Shown here: piece by piece, positions 59,467-64,000 of the stretch
How the letters are laid out: each line of letters starts with the position of its first letter
Position numbering within the stretch: position 1 is the first letter of the stretch
NCBI RefSeq assembly: GCF_024228675.1
Contig: NZ_CP100461.1
Span: 1,364,001 to 1,428,000 of the forward strand
From: Salinigranum marinum
GTDB taxonomy: Archaea; Halobacteriota; Halobacteria; Halobacteriales; Haloferacaceae
Length of the DNA stretch: 64,000 nucleotides
Direction of reading: 5' to 3'
The notes under the pieces: model-generated
The model's database searches: none
Seen by the model: only the letters and a program-made list of their open reading frames with translations
Told to the model about the DNA's origin: nothing
Translations under genes and position numbers: made by a program

Positions 59467-60051
59467 TCACCTGGTCGAAGCGGTCTCGATCTCCCGCGAG
59501 AGGCGTGCGGCGGCCGACTCGACGTCGTCCGTGTTCTCGACGAGCGCGATAGGCGCGCCGACCGACGTCGCGTAGGCGAACGCCGCTGTCCGGCTCATCG
59601 ACTGCTGGAACTCGATGCCGAGCCGGTCGTCCACGCGGTACGACCGATAGTCGCTGCCGGTCCGCCGATCCCGGATGACGTCGGGATCGGCCTCAACGAG
59701 GACGAACGCGTTGGGGTCGACCTCGGTCAGCACTTCGGGCGGGAGCCCCGGGACGAACCCCGCCGCGGTGGTGACGACGAGGTGCGTGTTGAGAACGACG
59801 TGCGTCTCGGGCTCGGAGGCGATGGCGGCGACGTACTCACCCATCAGGCGCTGGAGGCGGCGGAGTTCGCGGGGTCGCAGGTCGGCAAGGTCGTCGCGGC
59901 CGGAGACGTCGAACCCGCTGCCGAGCGCCTCCTCCAGCAACACGTCGCCCGTGTTCAACAGTTCGTACTGCTCGTCGAGCGACGCGACCGCGGCCTCTGT
60001 CACGCGCGAACTACCCACCCCGGGGACGCCCGAGACGACGGTCACGCTCAT
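59467..60051 (-). CDS. adkA: Archaeal-type adenylate kinase
   Basis: The 194-residue protein matches the archaeal adenylate kinase family: P-loop SGVPGVGSSRV (residues 7-17), HVVLNTHLVVTTAAGFVPGL and ADPDVIRDRR. The Walker Lys is replaced by Ser, which is normal in this archaeal family. It interconverts AMP, ADP and ATP. The start ATG overlaps the stop of the upstream small gene (ATGA), so the two are coupled. Confidence 0.92.
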   Translation of the reverse strand: MSVTVVSGVPGVGSSRVTEAAVASLDEQYELLNTGDVLLEEALGSGFDVSGRDDLADLRPRELRRLQRLMGEYVAAIASEPETHVVLNTHLVVTTAAGFVPGLPPEVLTEVDPNAFVLVEADPDVIRDRRTGSDYRSYRVDDRLGIEFQQSMSRTAAFAYATSVGAPIALVENTDDVESAAARLSREIETASTR

Positions 60052-60335
60052 CAGAAGTGCACCTCCTCGGTCTCGATCCCGCCCTGTGCCCCGCGGTCGT
60101 CGTAGTGTTTGCGACCGATGTACTGGTCGCCGACGTTCGCGAACACCGTGTCGAACAGTTCGTCCGGACTCCCGAACGAGGGCTCGTCGGTCCGCCGGAG
60201 CACCTCCTCGATGGTCTCGGGATCCCCGTACGGCGCGTCGAGTTCGGTCTTCCCGACTGCGTCGAGGACGCGCTCGCGGTCGGCCGGGAACGACAACGTG
60301 CGTGCGAACAGGTTTCGCGTCTCTGCGAGGCGCAT
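60051..60335 (-). CDS. DUF5789-type small protein
   Basis: The 94-residue protein has the compact helical layout of a haloarchaeal DUF5789-like family: MRLAETRNLFARTLSFPADR, ERVLDAVGKTELDAPYGDPE and SPDELFDTVFANVGDQYIGR. Function unknown. It is the first gene of the pair with adkA, overlapping by one base. A related role in nucleotide balance is pure inference. Confidence 0.8.
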   Translation of the reverse strand: MRLAETRNLFARTLSFPADRERVLDAVGKTELDAPYGDPETIEEVLRRTDEPSFGSPDELFDTVFANVGDQYIGRKHYDDRGAQGGIETEEVHF

Positions 60336-60408
60336 ACTGTCACTCGGGAACCAGCATTATTAAACGTGTGGAACGCCGTCAAATACTGTTTTGTTCGCGT
60401 GTGCCGAG

Positions 60409-61281
60409 ATGTCGGTCATGCGAACGCTCCTGACGGGTGCCCACGGGACGGTCGGCACCGCCCTCACCGGCCACCTCGGCGACGTCGACCTCACCCTCTT
60501 CGACCGGCGGCAGGTCGACCAGACCACGGAGTGGCACGGCGACGGCCCACATCCGCACGCCGATCGGGCGGCGATCGCCGGGGACGTCGCCGACGCCGAG
60601 GCGGTTCGAGCGGCCGTCGAGGGTCACGACGCCGTCGTCCACCTCGCCGGCTATCCGCGGACCGACGGCACCTGGGAGGAGGTATTGAAGAACAACGTCG
60701 TCGGCACCCGAACCGTCCTCGACGCGGCGGTCGCCGCGGGCGTCGAACGGGTCGTCTTCGCCTCGTCGAACCACGTCGTCGGGATGTACGAACGCGAGCA
60801 CGCACCCGGGATCTACCACGGGACCGACCTCGAAGTGGACCACACGGTCCCCTACCGCCCCGACTCGCCGTACGGCTCGTCGAAAGCCGCCTGTGAGGTG
60901 TTCGGCCGGGAGTACGCCGAGAACCGCGGGCTCCGGTTTTACGCCGTCCGTATCGGGAGCGTCCGGCCCCCGGCGTACGATCATCCGTACGGGGACGCCG
61001 AACGCGGCGTCGACGAGGGGCGGTGGAGCCGCGGGAGCGACGCCTACCGCGAACAGGCGGCCCGGATGAAGGCGACCTGGCTGTCTCGGCGCGACTGTGC
61101 GGCCCTGTTCGACTGCTGTCTCCGGGATTCGAGCGTGGGGTACGACGTCTTCTACGGCGTCAGCGACAACGAGCGACGGTGGTTCGATCTCGACCACGCC
61201 CGCGATGTCGTCGGCTACGACCCACGGGACGACGGCGAGCGGTGGGACGGGCCACCGGCCGCGCGCGGGTCGACCGAGTAG
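60409..61281 (+). CDS. Extended SDR resembling archaeal NAD-dependent glucose-6-phosphate dehydrogenase (Azf)
   Basis: The 290-residue protein has GAHGTVGTALTGHLGD (Rossmann), VVHLAGYPRTDGTWEEVLKN, FASSNHVVGMYER and the catalytic YGSSK. This pattern strongly resembles Azf (archaeal zwischenferment), an NAD-dependent glucose-6-phosphate dehydrogenase, and also uronate dehydrogenases. The next gene, convergent and 18 bases away, is fructose-1,6-bisphosphatase, which fits sugar-phosphate metabolism. Substrate needs proof. Confidence 0.82.
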   Translation: MSVMRTLLTGAHGTVGTALTGHLGDVDLTLFDRRQVDQTTEWHGDGPHPHADRAAIAGDVADAEAVRAAVEGHDAVVHLAGYPRTDGTWEEVLKNNVVGTRTVLDAAVAAGVERVVFASSNHVVGMYEREHAPGIYHGTDLEVDHTVPYRPDSPYGSSKAACEVFGREYAENRGLRFYAVRIGSVRPPAYDHPYGDAERGVDEGRWSRGSDAYREQAARMKATWLSRRDCAALFDCCLRDSSVGYDVFYGVSDNERRWFDLDHARDVVGYDPRDDGERWDGPPAARGSTE

Positions 61282-61299
61282 CCGAGCGGCGCCGAGCGC

Positions 61300-62175
61300 C
61301 TACTCGCTCGACTCGTCCAGCGTCGACTCGAGTTTCTCGATGAGACCGGGGTTCCCCAGGTGGACCGGCACGCGGGCGTGGATGTCGTCGGTCTTCACCA
61401 CGTCGAGGATCGACTGCGAGCCGTCGGAGGAGGCTCCCCCGGCGGTCTCGATGATGTACGCGCAGGGGTACCCCTCGTACTGGAGCCTGAGCTTCCCCTC
61501 GGGTGCGTTCGTGAACGCGGGGTACGAGAAGATGCCGCCGTACGTCATCACCTGGTTGACGTCGCCGATCATCGCCCCGCCGTACCGGAGCTTCATCGAG
61601 GAATCCTGTTCGACCTCGCGGGCGAACTCGGTGAAGTCGTCGAACCACTCGGGGACCCGCCCGCCGAAGCCGTAGACGGACGGGTTCTCGGGGAGCCGGA
61701 CGTCCTCGGTGACGAGGTTGCGGACGCCGTTGTCGACGAGGTACTCGTCGACCTGGCCGTCGACCGCACACATCATCGTTGCTACCGGCCCGAAGAGGAC
61801 GTACGCCGCGCCGACGAGGTCGTCGCCGGTCGCCGGCAGGGGTGCGTCGTAGATGCCGACGATCGTCCCCATCGTGTTGTTCGGCTTGAGGTTCGAGGAG
61901 CCGTCGAGCGGATCCACGGTGACCGAAAAGCCCTCGCCGACGTCGTCGACATCCTCGCGCTCCTCGCTCGCGTACTCGCCGACGCTGTCGAGTCCGCCCA
62001 GCCGGGCCTGGAGGAGGTCGTCCGCGAACACGTCCGCGGCCATCTGTTTCTCGCCGCTCGGGTTCTCCGACCCGCTCTTCAGCCGCCGACTCGGGAGGCC
62101 GGCACGGATCTCCGGGGACGCCTCGGCGACCGTCTCGAAGATTTCCTCGACGCCCGCACGGGTCTTGCCGTCCAT
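61300..62175 (-). CDS. fbp: Class I fructose-1,6-bisphosphatase
   Basis: The 291-residue protein has the metal-binding DPLDGSSN motif (Asp88 to Asn95), [10 protein letters not shown] near residue 67, and [20 protein letters not shown] for substrate contacts. It removes a phosphate from fructose-1,6-bisphosphate in gluconeogenesis. ATG at 62173-62175 gives the family length. It is convergent with the Azf-like gene. Confidence 0.93.
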   Translation of the reverse strand: MDGKTRAGVEEIFETVAEASPEIRAGLPSRRLKSGSENPSGEKQMAADVFADDLLQARLGGLDSVGEYASEEREDVDDVGEGFSVTVDPLDGSSNLKPNNTMGTIVGIYDAPLPATGDDLVGAAYVLFGPVATMMCAVDGQVDEYLVDNGVRNLVTEDVRLPENPSVYGFGGRVPEWFDDFTEFAREVEQDSSMKLRYGGAMIGDVNQVMTYGGIFSYPAFTNAPEGKLRLQYEGYPCAYIIETAGGASSDGSQSILDVVKTDDIHARVPVHLGNPGLIEKLESTLDESSE

Positions 62176-62457
62176 CTCAGACCACCCGCCCCGAGCGGCA
62201 CACGCGTCGTCGACTCTCGATACCCCTGGCCGTCGGGTGTGCGTCCCGACCCGCCGTTCGGACGCCCTCTGAGTACATCCCCTGTCACTGGGGCAACAGC
62301 ACATATAGTTCTGTGGGGAACGCCAACGGGGAGCGGGGTCGCTCGGGCGCGTCGCCCTCGCGGTCGGGCGACCACGGGGGCCGCGAGTGGTCACCGGCGG
62401 TGACCGTCAGTTTCCCCCGACGCCAGCCTTACGTCACCCCCGACAGGAGTGAGACGT

Positions 62458-63318
62458 ATGCGTACTCTCGAAGACATCGACACGGTCGGCGTCGTCGGCG
62501 CGGGAACGATGGGCAACGGCATCGCACAGGTCGCCGCCGTCGCCGGCTACGACGTCGTCATGCGCGACATCGAGACGGGGTTCGTCGAGAACGGGCTCGA
62601 CAGCATCGACGACTCGCTCTCGCGGCTCGTTCGCAAGGAGAAGCTCTCCGAGAGCGAAGCCGACGCGGCCCGCGACCGCATCACGGGTACCACGGCGTTC
62701 GACGACCTCGCCGCGACCGACTTCGTCGTCGAGGCGGCCGTCGAGAACATGGACGTCAAGCAGGATATCTTCGCAGACCTCGACGACCTCCTCACCGAGG
62801 ACGTCGCGCTGGCGACGAACACCTCGACGCTCTCGATCACCTCCATCGCGGCGGCAACAGAGCGCCCCGAACACGTCGTCGGTCTGCACTTCATGAACCC
62901 CGTCCCGGTGATGAAAGGCGTCGAGGTCGTCCGGGGCGAGTTGACCGACGACGCGGTCGTCGACCTCGCACACCGCTTCGCGGAGAGCCTGGAGAAAGAG
63001 ACGTGGGAGTCCGACGACAAGCCCGGCTTCGTCACCAACCGGATCCTGATGCCGTGGCTCAACGAGGGCATCCGCGCGTACGACGAGGGCGTCGCCTCGA
63101 AGGAGGACATAGACAGGGGAATGACGCTCGGGACGAACGTCCCGATGGGGCCGTTGACCCTCGCCGACCACATCGGGCTCGACATCTGTCTGCACGCCTC
63201 CGAGACGCTGTACGAGGAGCTGGGCGACCGCTACAAGCCGGCGTACCTGCTGAAGCGGAAAGTCGAGGCGGGCGAGCTGGGCAAGAAGACGGGCAGCGGC
63301 TTCTACGACTACGAATGA
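62458..63318 (+). CDS. 3-Hydroxyacyl-CoA dehydrogenase
   Basis: The 286-residue protein has the Rossmann motif GAGTMGNGIAQ (residues 14-24), NTSTLSITSI and HFMNPVPVMKGVEVV with catalytic His144. It oxidises L-3-hydroxyacyl-CoA with NAD, in fatty-acid or butyrate-type pathways. ATG at 62458 is chosen over a GTG three codons earlier because the family begins near here. It lies alone, without hydratase or thiolase. Confidence 0.93.
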   Translation: MRTLEDIDTVGVVGAGTMGNGIAQVAAVAGYDVVMRDIETGFVENGLDSIDDSLSRLVRKEKLSESEADAARDRITGTTAFDDLAATDFVVEAAVENMDVKQDIFADLDDLLTEDVALATNTSTLSITSIAAATERPEHVVGLHFMNPVPVMKGVEVVRGELTDDAVVDLAHRFAESLEKETWESDDKPGFVTNRILMPWLNEGIRAYDEGVASKEDIDRGMTLGTNVPMGPLTLADHIGLDICLHASETLYEELGDRYKPAYLLKRKVEAGELGKKTGSGFYDYE

Positions 63319-63385
63319 CATCCTCCTCGCGGTAAACGGCGGGACTCTCTCCTTGAGTCAGGCAGTGTCGAGCGTTCGCGTACGG

Positions 63386-63426
63386 CGACGCGACAGCGAA
63401 CGCAACGACGACGCGACAGCGAACGC
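63386..63426. repeat. Two direct copies of an 18-mer, 23-bp period
   Basis: The 18-mer cgacgcgacagcgaacgc occurs at 63386-63403 and 63409-63426 in the intergenic DNA after the hydroxyacyl-CoA dehydrogenase gene. Confidence 0.8.
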
Positions 63427-63454
63427 GAACGGTCGCCAGGGCGGTGTGACCTCG

Positions 63455-63659
63455 CCCTCCCCAGCCGACTCGTTCGCTCCCTTCGGTCGCTCACTCGCCC
63501 CTCGCGCGTCGGGTCGCGGCTCCAGCCGCGACCGTCACGCGCCACCGCACCGCCTCCGCTTGTGGCGCGGGTGGCGCGTGGGAGCGAGCGACCAGCGGGA
63601 GCGAGCGAACGCGCGAGGGCCGGCTCGCGCTGTATGCGCGAGCCAGCGGCTGGGGAGGG
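63455..63659. repeat. 205-bp structured element: nested perfect inverted repeats
   Basis: The outer arms ccctccccagccg (63455-63467) and cggctggggaggg (63647-63659) are perfect complements. Inside are three further perfect stems: gtcgcggct/agccgcgac (63513-63532, two-base loop), cacgcgccacc/ggtggcgcgtg (63536-63546 with 63570-63580) and ggctcgcgc/gcgcgagcc (63622-63644, five-base loop). No coding potential is seen. It could be a MITE-like element, a structured RNA, or a protein-binding array. Confidence 0.75.
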
Positions 63660-64000
63660 ACGCGGCTGCGGGTCACCGCTCTGGCACTCCCGGGGTCCGG
63701 TCGGTCACCGATCCACTCACCGAAGCGTCTGTCAGACAACGGATGGACGAACTCGCAGACCGTAGTGGTTCTTCTTATCGTGAGCCGACTCGGGATGAGA
63801 TGAGTCGGGTCCGTGAGCGATTCGCGACGCGTATGCAACGAATCCGAAACCAACCGCCGCTCGCGGGGTTACCGAAACCGTCTATTCACGTAAAACCCGT
63901 CTGCTCACGTCTCCGTCTCGCGTTCCTGTCTTCGTTCCGGACCCAGTTCTCGCTCCAACGCGCTCTCGTGAGCGCGTGCCGCCGCATGAATTATTACGCT
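63660..64000. other. Window-end region without a convincing gene
   Basis: A frame from ATG at 63743 stays open to the edge (about 86 codons), starting MDELADRSGSSYREPTRDEM; it resembles no family and turns Arg/Ser-rich after about residue 50, so it is not called. The sequence gttcttcttatcgtgag (about 63766-63782) looks promoter-like. A gene starting just outside the window cannot be excluded. Confidence 0.4.

Noticed and set aside
59467-60051. Missing Walker Lys in adenylate kinase as a sign of an inactive enzyme
   Set aside because: Archaeal-type adenylate kinases normally have GVPGVG followed by Ser, Gly or Thr at this place, so the change is typical for the family.
63491-63853. A 120-codon minus-strand frame at the window end
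   Set aside because: It runs through the nested inverted repeats and reads as Arg/Pro-rich low-complexity sequence.

Overview
The window is chromosomal DNA from a haloarchaeon (class Halobacteria). The evidence is high GC with strong third-position G/C bias, acidic proteins, archaeal-only genes (tfe, aTrm56, RNase P Rpp21, archaeal-type adenylate kinase), HTH-bat and DICT regulators, Tat/lipobox signals, and mostly leaderless genes with TATA-like boxes about 25-30 nt before the start codon. About 75 protein genes, one tRNA gene and several structured intergenic stretches can be supported. There is no rRNA, CRISPR array, integrase or intact insertion sequence.

Layout. 1-7.7 kb: a truncated sensor histidine kinase, an acyl-CoA dehydrogenase, a sugar epimerase, a DICT-domain protein, then trm56, a small membrane gene, tfe, a DUF2110 gene and a DUF5803 lipoprotein. 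7.7-15.8 kb: a frameshifted TrmB-like regulator, a CinA-like protein, an ATP-NAD kinase family protein, an AbrB-PhoU regulator, membrane/LEA14-like proteins, a START-like protein and a nitrilase-family amidase. 16-25 kb: a proline-degradation group (aldehyde/P5C dehydrogenase, HTH-bat regulator, proline dehydrogenase) beside a complete five-gene branched-chain-type amino-acid ABC importer. 25-27.7 kb: a RIO-like kinase, a DUF2797 protein and small conserved proteins.

27.7-37.4 kb is the most distinctive block. It is a tightly packed, partly overlapping eight-gene operon read on the minus strand: a PilB-like ATPase, a PilC/TadC-like membrane platform, and six different single-helix, pilin-like secreted proteins. 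An AT-rich leader lies upstream, then a small interval bounded by tRNA-Arg(CCT) and a copy of that tRNA's 3' end, which looks like a decayed integration site. 38-44 kb holds tatA, a peroxiredoxin, an HD hydrolase, MscS, a YhbY RNA-binding protein, Rpp21 and two GT4 glycosyltransferases. 44-52.9 kb holds small zinc-finger and Met/Gly-rich proteins, menA-menC, a halocyanin, ThuA, a nucleoside hydrolase, a ribokinase-like kinase and an unassigned putative TIM-barrel protein. 52.9-63.3 kb is core metabolism: pyrBI, gdh, a CitE-like lyase, a MaoC hydratase, an acyl-CoA carboxylase beta subunit with an extra N-terminal module, adkA, a G6PDH-like SDR, fbp and a 3-hydroxyacyl-CoA dehydrogenase. The last 680 bp has no convincing gene but carries an element of nested perfect inverted repeats.

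The genes suggest an amino-acid- and fatty-acid-using heterotroph: importer plus proline dehydrogenase, P5C dehydrogenase and glutamate dehydrogenase for amino acids, acyl-CoA enzymes and acyl-CoA carboxylase for C2/C3 units, FBPase for gluconeogenesis, and menaquinone enzymes and halocyanin for respiration. The pilus-like operon is the best candidate for a poorly described system.
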